Positions 52,288 through 61,498 of a stretch of DNA of 64,000 bases are shown piece after piece. A model generated the notes under the pieces. It searched no databases, was not told where the DNA came from, and was given only the letters and a program-made list of their open reading frames with translations. Positions within the stretch are counted from its first letter, which is position 1. Each line of letters starts with the position of its first letter. The translations under genes and the position numbers were made by a program. Source of the stretch: Henricia sp. BOLD:AAB3569 (Eukaryota; Echinodermata; Asteroidea; Spinulosida; Echinasteridae); the NCBI GenBank assembly GCA_037783545.1, contig JBBELK010000376.1:310001-374000 (forward strand). Reading direction: 5' to 3'.

Positions 52288-52377
52288 AATGAGCAGTTGA
52301 AAATAAATTATCATGAACTTTTCTCAAAAACCTCGCCCGACCAAAAAAGAAAGAATACCCTTTAACAAATCACAAAC

Positions 52378-52458
52378 CGTCGTGGGCAGGATTCGAACCT
52401 ACGCGGGACATCCCATTGGATTTTAAGTCCAACTTCTTAACCACTCGGCCACCGCGAC
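52378..52458 (-). tRNA. tRNA-Leu(UAA)-like, unit 53
   Basis: Type C. Confidence 0.6.
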
Positions 52459-52693
52459 CTTCGATAAAACAAGTCAGTGGCAGCATCAACACTAGTTTAC
52501 AAGACTGCAATATCAGTAATGATTCCAACGATGACAAATAAAATATCGTCCCCAACAGTGGCCAATCTTTATGCTTGTTAGGTTATAAAGCTCAGCCAAG
52601 ACCATCTTTACAGCTGCGCTCTTTGTGCCAACCCAAAGGCGGCCTCGTTGGGAAGTATTCGCTCCTGTTTCAGAGAGAACGAAAAAAAGAAAA

Positions 52694-52994
52694 GAGTTGG
52701 GTCTCACCTTATTGTCTGGGTTGCGAGTAGACTACTGTTCTCGAGTGCGGTCCCGCTGCTGATCCACATGGGGACTTTTGTCTGCTGCGTTTCCGCCCTG
52801 GACCGGTTCGCCCCTCCTCAGTCAAACCTGGTCACCCCGGCCTTCGCCAGATTGACCATGCAGATGCCGAGCTCAGCGTGGACACCCGATCGTCACAGTA
52901 GAAACAAACCCACATAGACTCCCGAACTCATGCGATCCGCCAACCCCGGCTTCCAAAGTGGCTGGATTACAGGCGCACGCCACAACGCCCAGCC
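52694..52994 (-). ncRNA. SRP RNA (7SL), unit 54
   Basis: catgcagatgcc, plus private cacatgggg for cacacgggg. Confidence 0.91.
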
Positions 52995-53082
52995 AATGAG
53001 CAGTTGAAAATAAATTCTCATGAACTTTTCTCAAATACCTCACCCGACAAAAAAAAAAAATACCTTTTAACAAATCACAAAC

Positions 53083-53163
53083 CGTCGTGGGCAGGATTCG
53101 AACTTACGCGGGACATCCCATTGGATTTTAAGTCCAACTTCTTAACCACTCGGCCACCGCGGC
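53083..53163 (-). tRNA. tRNA-Leu(UAA)-like, unit 54
   Basis: Type T with the GCCGCGG acceptor change of unit 32. Confidence 0.45.
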
Positions 53164-53398
53164 CTTCGGTAAAACAAGTCAGTGGCAGCATCAACACTAG
53201 TTTACAAGACTGCAATATCAGTAATGATTCCAACGATGACAAATAAAATATCGTCCCCAACAGTGGCCAAACTTTATGCTTGTTAGGTTATAAAGCTCAG
53301 CCAAGACCATCTTTACAGCTGCGCTCTTTGTGCCAACCCAAAGGCGGCCTCGTTGGGAAGTATTCGCTCCTGTTTCAGAAAGAACGAAAAAAAGAAAA

Positions 53399-53699
53399 GA
53401 GTTGGGTCTCACCTTATTGTCTGGGTTGCGAGTAGACTACTGTTCTCGAGTGCGGTCCCGCTGCTGATCCACACGGGGACTTTTGTCTGCTGCGTTTCCG
53501 CCCTGGACCGGTTCGCCCCTCCTCAGTCAAACCTGGTCACCCCGGCCTTCGCCAGATTGACCATGCCGATGCCGAGCTCAGCGTGGACACCCGATCGTCA
53601 CAGTAGAAACAAACCCACATAGACTCCCGAACTCATGCGATCCGCCAACCCCGGCTTCCAAAGTGGCTGGATTACAGGCGCACGCCACAACGCCCAGCC
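53399..53699 (-). ncRNA. SRP RNA (7SL), unit 55
   Basis: Common form; cagaaagaac spacer marker. Confidence 0.92.
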
Positions 53700-53788
53700 A
53701 ATGAGCAGTTGAAAATAAATTCTCATGAACTTTTCTCAAATACCTTACCCGACAAAAAAAAAAATATACCCTTTAACAAATCACAAAC

Positions 53789-53869
53789 CGTCGTGGGCAG
53801 GATTCGAACTTACGCGGGACATCCCATTGGATTTTAAGTCCAACTTTGTAACCACTCGGCCACCGCGAC
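53789..53869 (-). tRNA. tRNA-Leu(UAA)-like, unit 55
   Basis: Type T; D arm private change (aactttgtaacc on the plus strand). Confidence 0.45.
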
Positions 53870-54104
53870 CTTCGATAAAACAAGTCAGTGGCAGCATTAA
53901 CACTAGTTTACAAGACTGCAATATCAGTAATGATTCCAACGATGACAAATAAAATATCGTCCCCAACAGTGGCCAAACTTTATGCTTGTTAGGTTATAAA
54001 GCTCAGCCAAGACCATCTTTACAGCTGCGCTCTTTGTGCCAACCCAAAGGCGGCCTCGTTGGGAAGTATTCGCTCCTGTTTCAGAGAGAACGAAAAAAAG
54101 AAAA

Positions 54105-54405
54105 GAGTTGGGTCTCACCTTATTGTCTGGGTTGCGAGTAGACTACTGTTCTCGAGTGCGGTCCCGCTGCTGATCCACACGGGGACTTTTGTCTGCTGCG
54201 TTTCCGCCCTGGACCGGTTTGCCCCTCCTCAGTCGAACCTGGTCACCCCGGCCTTCGCCAGATTGACCATGCCGATGCCGAGCTCAGCGTGGACACCCGA
54301 TCGTCACAGTAGAAACAAACCCACATAGACTCCCGAACTCATGCGATCCGCCAACCCCGGCTTCCAAAGTGGCTGGATTACAGGCGCACGCCACAACGCC
54401 CAGCC
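54105..54405 (-). ncRNA. SRP RNA (7SL), unit 56
   Basis: ggtttgcccc and cagtcgaacc. Confidence 0.92.
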
Positions 54406-54494
54406 AATGAGCAGTTGAAAATAAATTCTCATGAACTTTTCTCAAATACCTCACCCGACAAAAAAAAAAAAATACCCTTTAACAAATCACAAAC

Positions 54495-54575
54495 CGTCGT
54501 GGGCAGGATTCGAACTTACGCGGGACATCCCATTGGATTTTAAGTCCAACTTTTTAACCACTCGGCCACCGCGAC
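54495..54575 (-). tRNA. tRNA-Leu(UAA)-like, unit 56
   Basis: Type T with AAAAAG in the D arm. Confidence 0.45.
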
Positions 54576-54810
54576 CTTCGATAAAACAAGTCAGTGGCAG
54601 CATCAACACTAGTTTACAAGACTGCAATATCAGTAATGATTCCAACGATGACAAATAAAATATCGTCCCCAACAGTGGCCAAACTTTATGCTTGTTAGGT
54701 TATAAAGCTCAGCCAAGACCATCTTTACAGCTGCGCTCTTTGTGCCAACCCAAAGGCGGCCTCGTTGGGAAGTATTTGCTCCTGTTTCAGAGAGAACGAA
54801 AAAAAGAAAG

Positions 54811-55111
54811 GAGTTGGGTCTCACCTTATTGTCTGGGTTGCGAGTAGACTACTGTTCTCGAGTGCGGTCCCGCTGCTGATCCACACGGGGACTTTTGTCT
54901 GCTGCGTTTCCGCCCTGGACCGGTTTGCCCCTCCTCAGTCGAACCTGGTCACCCCGGCCTTCGCCAGATTGACCATGCCGATGCCGAGCTCAGCGTGGAC
55001 ACCCGATCGTCACAGTAGAAACAAACCCACATAGACTCCCGAACTCATGCGATCCGCCAACCCCGGCTTCCAAAGTGGCTGGATTACAGGCGCACGCCAC
55101 AACGCCCAGCC
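54811..55111 (-). ncRNA. SRP RNA (7SL), unit 57
   Basis: ggtttgcccc and cagtcgaacc, with the reduced T-run of unit 36. Confidence 0.91.
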
Positions 55112-55200
55112 AATGAGCAGTTGAAAATAAATTCTCATGAACTTTTCTCAAATACCTCACCCGACAAAAAAAATAAAATACCCTTTAACAAATCACAAAC

Positions 55201-55281
55201 CGTCGTGGGCAGGATTCGAACTTACGCGGGACATCCCATTGGATTTTAAGTCCAACTTCTTAACCACTCGGCCACCGCGAC
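55201..55281 (-). tRNA. tRNA-Leu(UAA)-like, unit 57
   Basis: Type T. Confidence 0.5.
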
Positions 55282-55516
55282 CTTCGATAAAACAAGTCAG
55301 TGGCAGCATCAACACTAGTTTACAAGACTGCAATATCAGTAATGATTCCAACGATGACAAATAAAATATCGTCACCAACAGTGGCCAAACTTTATGCTTG
55401 TTAGGTTATAAAGCTCAGCCAAGACCATCTTTACAGCTGCGCTCTTTGTGCCAACCCAAAGGCGGCCTCGTTGGGAAGTATTCGCTCCTGTTTCAGAGAG
55501 AACGAAAAAAAGAAAA

Positions 55517-55817
55517 GAGTTGGGTCTCACCTTATTGTCTGGGTTGCGAGTAGACTACTGTTCTCGAGTGCGGTCCCGCTGCTGATCCACACGGGGACTT
55601 TTGTCTGCTGCGTTTCCGCCCTGGACCGGTTCGCCCCTCCTCAGTCAAACCTGGTCACCCCGGCCTTCGCCAGATTGACCATGCCGATGCCGAGCTCAGC
55701 GTGGACACCCGATCGTCACAGTAGAAACAAACCCACATAGACTCCCGAACTCATGCGATCCGCCAACCCCGGCTTCCAAAGTGGCTGGATTACAGGCGCA
55801 CGCCACAACGCCCAGCC
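55517..55817 (-). ncRNA. SRP RNA (7SL), unit 58
   Basis: Common form. Confidence 0.92.
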
Positions 55818-55905
55818 AATGAGCAGTTGAAAATAAATTCTCATGCACTTTTCTCAAATACCTCACCCGACAAAACAAAAAAATACCCTTTAACAAATCA
55901 CAAAC

Positions 55906-55986
55906 CGTCGTGGGCAGGATTCGAACTTACGCGGGACATCCCATTAGATTTTAAGTCCAACTTCTTAACCACTCGGCCACCGCGAC
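55906..55986 (-). tRNA. tRNA-Leu(UAA)-like, unit 58
   Basis: Type T with the cattag change. Confidence 0.45.
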
Positions 55987-56221
55987 CTTCGATAAAACAA
56001 GTCAGTGGCAGCATCAACACTAGTTTACAAGACTGCAATATCAGTAATGATTCCAACGATGACAAATAAAATATCGTCCCCAACAGTGGCCAAACTTTAT
56101 GCTTGTTAGGTTATAAAGCTCAGCCAAGACCATCTTTACAGCTGCGCTCTTTGTGCCAACCCAAAGGCGGCCTCGTTGGGAAGTATTCGCTCCTGTTTCA
56201 GAGAGAACGAAAAAAAGAAAA

Positions 56222-56522
56222 GAGTTGGGTCTCACCTTATTGTCTGGGTTGCGAGTAGACTACTGTTCTCGAGTGCGGTCCCGCTGCTGATCCACACGGG
56301 GACTTTTGTCTGCTGCGTTTCCGCCCTGGACCGGTTCGCCCCTCCTCAGTCAAACCTGGTCACCCCGGCCTTCGCCAGATTGACCATGCCGATGCCGAGC
56401 TCAGCGTGGACACCCGATCGTCACAGTAGAAACAAACCCACATAGACTCCCGAACTCATGCGATCCGCCAACCCCGGCTTCCAAAGTGGCTGGATTACAG
56501 GCGCACGCCACAACGCCCAGCC
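56222..56522 (-). ncRNA. SRP RNA (7SL), unit 59
   Basis: Common form. Confidence 0.92.
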
Positions 56523-56612
56523 AATGAGCAGTTGAAAATAAATTATCATGAACTTTTCTCAAAAACCTCGCCCGACCAAAAAAAAAAAAATACCCTTTAA
56601 CAAATCACAAAC

Positions 56613-56693
56613 CGTCGTGGGCAGGATTCGAACCTACGCGGGACATCCCATTGGATTTTAAGTCCAACTTCTTAACCACTCGGCCACCGCGAC
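56613..56693 (-). tRNA. tRNA-Leu(UAA)-like, unit 59
   Basis: Type C. Confidence 0.6.
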
Positions 56694-56928
56694 CTTCGAT
56701 AAAACAAGTCAGTGGCAGCATCAACACTAGTTTACAAGACTGCAATATTAGTAATGATTCCAACGATGACAAATAAAATATCGTCCCCAACAGTGGCCAA
56801 TCTTTATGCTTGTTAGGTTATAAAGCTCAGCCAAGACCATCTTTACAGCTGCGCTCTTTGTGCCAACCCAAAGGCGGCCTCGTTGGGAAGTATTCGCTCC
56901 TGTTTCAGAGAGAACGAAAAAAAGAAAA

Positions 56929-57229
56929 GAGTTGGGTCTCACCTTATTGTCTGGGTTGCGAGTAGACTACTGTTCTCGAGTGCGGTCCCGCTGCTGATCC
57001 ACACGGGGACTTTTGTCTGCTGCGTTTCCGCCCTGGACCGGTTCGCCCCTCCTCAGTCAAACCTGGTCACCCCGGCCTTCGCCAGATTGACCATGCCGAT
57101 GCCGAGCTCAGCGTGGACACCCGATCGTCACAGTAGAAACAAACCCACATAGACTCCCGAACTCATGCGATCCGCCAACCCCGGCTTCCAAAGTGGCTGG
57201 ATTACAGGCGCACGCCACAACGCCCAGCC
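56929..57229 (-). ncRNA. SRP RNA (7SL), unit 60
   Basis: Common form. Confidence 0.92.
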
Positions 57230-57316
57230 AATGAGCAGTTGAAAATAAATTCTCATGAACTTTTCTCAAATACCTCACCCGACAAAAAAAAAAATACCTT
57301 TTAACAAATCACAAAC

Positions 57317-57397
57317 CGTCGTGGGCAGGATTCGAACTTACGCGGGACATCCCATTGGATTTTAAGTCCAACTTCTTAACCACTCGGCCACCGCGGC
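57317..57397 (-). tRNA. tRNA-Leu(UAA)-like, unit 60
   Basis: Type T with the GCCGCGG acceptor change. Confidence 0.45.
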
Positions 57398-57632
57398 CTT
57401 CGGTAAAACAAGTCAGTGGCAGCATCAACACTAGTTTACAAGACTGCAATATCAGTAATGATTCCAACGATGACAAATAAAATATCGTCCCCAACAGTGG
57501 CCAAACTTTATGCTTGTTAGGTTATAAAGCTCAGCCAAGACCATCTTCACAGCTGCGCTCTTTGTGCCAACCCAAAGGCGGCCTCGTTGGGAAGTATTCG
57601 CTCCTGTTTCAGAAAGAACGAAAAAAAGAAAA

Positions 57633-57933
57633 GAGTTGGGTCTCACCTTATTGTCTGGGTTGCGAGTAGACTACTGTTCTCGAGTGCGGTCCCGCTGCTG
57701 ATCCACACGGGGACTTTTGTCTGCTGCGTTTCCGCCCTGGACCGGTTCGCCCCTCCTCAGTCAAACCTGGTCACCCCGGCCTTCGCCAGATTGACCATGC
57801 CGATGCCGAGCTCAGCGTGGACACCCGATCGTCACAGTAGAAACAAACCCACATAGACTCCCGAACTCATGCGATCCGCCAACCCCGGCTTCCAAAGTGG
57901 CTGGATTACAGGCGCACGCCACAACGCCCAGCC
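57633..57933 (-). ncRNA. SRP RNA (7SL), unit 61
   Basis: Common form; cagaaagaac spacer marker. Confidence 0.92.
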
Positions 57934-58022
57934 AATGAGCAGTTGAAAATAAATTCTCATGAACTTTTCTCAAATACCTTACCCGACAAAAAAAAAAAAA
58001 TACCCTTTAACAAATCACAAAC

Positions 58023-58103
58023 CGTCGTGGGCAGGATTCGAACTTACGCGGGACATCCCATTGGATTTTAAGTCCAACTTTTTAACCACTCGGCCACCGC
58101 GAC
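58023..58103 (-). tRNA. tRNA-Leu(UAA)-like, unit 61
   Basis: Type T with AAAAAG in the D arm. Confidence 0.45.
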
Positions 58104-58338
58104 CTTCGATAAAACAAGTCAGTGGCAGCATCAACACTAGTTTACAAGACTGCAATATCAGTAATGATTCCAACGATGACAAATAAAATATCGTCCCCAA
58201 CAGTGGCCAAACTTTATGCTTGTTAGGTTATAAAGCTCAGCCAAGACCATCTTTACAGCTGCGCTCTTTGTGCCAACCCAAAGGCGGCCTCGTTGGGAAG
58301 TATTCGCTCCTGTTTCAGAGAGAACGAAAAAAAGAAAA

Positions 58339-58639
58339 GAGTTGGGTCTCACCTTATTGTCTGGGTTGCGAGTAGACTACTGTTCTCGAGTGCGGTCCCG
58401 CTGCTGATCCACACGGGGACTTTTGTCTGCTGCGTTTCCGCCCTGGACCGGTTTGCCCCTCCTCAGTCGAACCTGGTCACCCCGGCCTTCGCCAGATTGA
58501 CCATGCCGATGCCGAGCTCAGCGTGGACACCCGATCGTCACAGTAGAAACAAACCCACATAGACTCCCGAACTCATGCGATCCGCCAACCCCGGCTTCCA
58601 AAGTGGCTGGATTACAGGCGCACGCCACAACGCCCAGCC
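58339..58639 (-). ncRNA. SRP RNA (7SL), unit 62
   Basis: ggtttgcccc and cagtcgaacc. Confidence 0.92.
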
Positions 58640-58727
58640 AATGAGCAGTTGAAAATAAATTCTCATGAACTTTTCTCAAATACCTCACCCGACAAAAAAA
58701 AAAAATACCCTTTAACAAATCACAAAC

Positions 58728-58808
58728 CGTCGTGGGCAGGATTCGAACTTACGCGGGACATCCCATTGGATTTTAAGTCCAACTTTTTAACCACTCGGCC
58801 ACCGCGAC
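58728..58808 (-). tRNA. tRNA-Leu(UAA)-like, unit 62
   Basis: Type T with AAAAAG in the D arm. Confidence 0.45.
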
Positions 58809-59043
58809 CTTCGATAAAACAAGTCAGTGGCAGCATCAACACTAGTTTACAAGACTGCAATATCAGTAATGATTCCAACGATGACAAATAAAATATCGTC
58901 CCCAACAGTGGCCAAACTTTATGCTTGTTAGGTTATAAAGCTCAGCCAAGACCATCTTTACAGCTGCGCTCTTTGTGCCAACCCAAATGCGGCCTCGTTG
59001 GGAAGTATTTGCTCCTGTTTCAGAGAGAACGAAAAAAAGAAAA

Positions 59044-59344
59044 GAGTTGGGTCTCACCTTATTGTCTGGGTTGCGAGTAGACTACTGTTCTCGAGTGCGG
59101 TCCCGCTGCTGATCCACACGGGGACTTTTGTCTGCTGCGTTTCCGCCCTGGACCGGTTCGCCCCTCCTCAGTCGAACCTGGTCACCCCGGCCTTCGCCAG
59201 ATTGACCATGCCGATGCCGAGCTCAGCGTGGACACCCGATCGTCACAGTAGAAACAAACCCACATAGACTCCCGAACTCATGCGATCCGCCAACCCCGGC
59301 TTCCAAAGTGGCTGGATTACAGGCGCACGCCACAACGCCCAGCC
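59044..59344 (-). ncRNA. SRP RNA (7SL), unit 63
   Basis: cagtcgaacc without the ggtttg change that usually goes with it; also caaatgcgg in the LINE target region for caaaggcgg. Confidence 0.92.
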
Positions 59345-59432
59345 AATGAGCAGTTGAAAATAAATTCTCATGCACTTTTCTCAAATACCTCACCCGACAA
59401 AACAAAAAAATACCCTTTAACAAATCACAAAC

Positions 59433-59513
59433 CGTCGTGGGCAGGATTCGAACTTACGCGGGACATCCCATTAGATTTTAAGTCCAACTTCTTAACCACT
59501 CGGCCACCGCGAC
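59433..59513 (-). tRNA. tRNA-Leu(UAA)-like, unit 63
   Basis: Type T with the cattag change. Confidence 0.45.
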
Positions 59514-59748
59514 CTTCGATAAAACAAGTCAGTGGCAGCCTCAACACTAGTTTACAAGACTGCAATATCAGTAATGATTCCAACGATGACAAATAAAATA
59601 TCGTCCCCAACAGTGGCCAAACTTTATGCTTGTTAGGTTATAAAGCTCAGCCAAGACCATCTTTACAGCTGCGCTCTTTGTGCCAACCCAAAGGCGGCCT
59701 CGTTGGGAAGTATTCGCTCCTGTTTCAGAGAGAACGAAAAAAAGAAAA

Positions 59749-60049
59749 GAGTTGGGTCTCACCTTATTGTCTGGGTTGCGAGTAGACTACTGTTCTCGAG
59801 TGCGGTCCCGCTGCTGATCCACACGAGGACTTTTGTCTGCTGCGTTTCCGCCCTGGACCGGTTCGCCCCTCCTCAGTCAAACCTGGTCACCCCGGCCTTC
59901 GCCAGATTGACCATGCCGATGCCGAGCTCAGCGTGGACACCCGATCGTCACAGTAGAAACAAACCCACATAGACTCCCGAACTCATGCGATCCGCCAACC
60001 CCGGCTTCCAAAGTGGCTGGATTACAGGCGCACGCCACAACGCCCAGCC
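59749..60049 (-). ncRNA. SRP RNA (7SL), unit 64
   Basis: cacacgagg for cacacgggg on the plus strand. Confidence 0.92.
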
Positions 60050-60139
60050 AATGAGCAGTTGAAAATAAATTATCATGAACTTTTCTCAAAAACCTCGCCC
60101 GACCAAAAAAAAAAGAATACCCTTTAACAAATCACAAAC

Positions 60140-60220
60140 CGTCGTGGGCAGGATTCGAACCTACGCGGGACATCCCATTGGATTTTAAGTCCAACTTCTT
60201 AACCACTCGGCCACCGCGAC
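60140..60220 (-). tRNA. tRNA-Leu(UAA)-like, unit 64
   Basis: Type C. Confidence 0.6.
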
Positions 60221-60455
60221 CTTCGATAAAACAAGTCAGTGGCAGCATCAACAATAGTTTACAAGACTGCAATATTAGTAATGATTCCAACGATGACAAA
60301 TAAAATATCGTCCCCAACAGTGGCCAATCTTTATGCTTGTTAGGTTATAAAGCTCAGCCAAGACCATCTTTACAGCTGCGCTCTTTGTGCCAACCCAAAG
60401 GCGGCCTCGTTGGGAAGTATTCGCTCCTGTTTCAGAGAGAACGAAAAAAAGAAAA

Positions 60456-60756
60456 GAGTTGGGTCTCACCTTATTGTCTGGGTTGCGAGTAGACTACTGT
60501 TCTCGAGTGCGGTCCCGCTGCTGATCCACACGGGGACTTTTGTCTGCTGCGTTTCCGCCCTGGACCGGTTCGCCCCTCCTCAGTCAAACCTGGTCACCCC
60601 GGCCTTCGCCAGATTGACCATGCCGATGCCGAGCTCAGCGTGGACACCCGATCGTCACAGTAGAAACAAACCCACATAGACTCCCGAACTCATGCGATCC
60701 GCCAACCCCGGCTTCCAAAGTGGCTGGATTACAGGCGCACGCCACAACGCCCAGCC
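60456..60756 (-). ncRNA. SRP RNA (7SL), unit 65
   Basis: Common form; last SRP RNA of the array in the window. Confidence 0.92.
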
Positions 60757-60844
60757 AATGAGCAGTTGAAAATAAATTTTCATGAACGTTTCTCAAATAC
60801 CTCACCCGACAAAAAAAAAAAATACCCTTTAACAAATCACAAAC

Positions 60845-60925
60845 CGTCGTGGGCAGGATTCGAACTTACGCGGGACATCCCATTGGATTTTAAGTCCAAC
60901 TTCTTAACCACTCGGCCACCGCGGC
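60845..60925 (-). tRNA. tRNA-Leu(UAA)-like, unit 65
   Basis: Type T with the GCCGCGG acceptor change; last copy before the gypsy LTR. Confidence 0.45.
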
Positions 60926-61069
60926 CTTCGGTAAAACAAGTCAGTGGCAGCATCAACACTAGTTTACAAGACTGCAATATCAGTAATGATTCCAACGATG
61001 ACAAATAAAATATCGTCCCCAACAGTGGCCAAACTTTATGCTTGTTAGGTTATAAAGCTCAGTCAAGAC

Positions 61070-61181
61070 TGTAATGTACTCATAGACTCAGCGAGTGGGT
61101 TGTGAAACAGTAGCGTTTATTATACACGTCATGCGAACGTAACTAGTAAAGTACGGTGGCTTAAAAGCACCATATGTGACA
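61070..61181 (-). repeat. 3' LTR of gypsy element (112 bp)
   Basis: On the minus strand it starts TGTCACATATGG and ends CATTACA, so it has TG...CA ends (TGT...ACA). It is short for a Ty3/gypsy LTR. It contains TATAATAAACG on the minus strand, which can serve as TATA or polyadenylation signal. The outer edge abuts array sequence; the inner edge abuts the polypurine tract. The other LTR is not in the window, so the limits rest on these features only. Confidence 0.75.
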
Positions 61182-61195
61182 TCTCCCTCTTTTTA
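61182..61195 (-). other. Polypurine tract of gypsy element
   Basis: Minus strand AAAAAGAGGGAGA directly before the LTR TGT. Primes plus-strand DNA synthesis in LTR retrotransposons. Confidence 0.75.
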
Positions 61196-61498
61196 ACAGT
61201 TAACGGAAGATGTACAACAAACATACACACAAGAGTTTAACTGTCCTTACAAATACAATGGGCTATGTATGAACGTTTGACTGTACAGTTAACAAGATAG
61301 TTATTTGAAAGCTGTCTGTCAAAGTAACTGCGACTTGAGTTTGCAACTAAATCAAGCAAATGCGTACAAACTAACTTGAGAGTCTTTCATTGTATTATTT
61401 AAATATTTTCGGTTATCTTGTGACTGAATGACTAGAGTGTGTGACTGAGTGACTCAAATTGTGACTGAGTGAGTTGAGGTTGGTTGTCCATGTCCTAA
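61196..61498. other. Gypsy element region between pol stop and polypurine tract
   Basis: AT-rich, no coding region recognised. At 61420-61474 it holds a short tandem repeat, about three copies of gtgactgagtgact. Confidence 0.6.

Larger units (their letters stand above)
34273..61069. repeat. Tandem array of 38 SRP RNA/tRNA-like units (units 28-65)
   Basis: Same unit as 8905-27293. First base of ttgggaagtatt(c/t)gc lies at 34301, 35008, 35714, 36420, 37127, 37834, 38540, 39246, 39952, 40658, 41364, 42069, 42775, 43480, 44187, 44894, 45600, 46305, 47010, 47717, 48424, 49131, 49836, 50543, 51234, 51941, 52648, 53353, 54059, 54765, 55471, 56176, 56883, 57587, 58293, 58998, 59703 and 60410. Only six units are type C here and 32 type T, unlike the left block. 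Unit 51 is 691 bp because of a 16-bp deletion. The last unit is cut ~18 bp short by the gypsy LTR. Confidence 0.97.

Noticed and set aside
8905-61069. CRISPR array
   Set aside because: Period is ~706 bp with no short direct repeats and unique spacers; content is eukaryotic small-RNA genes.
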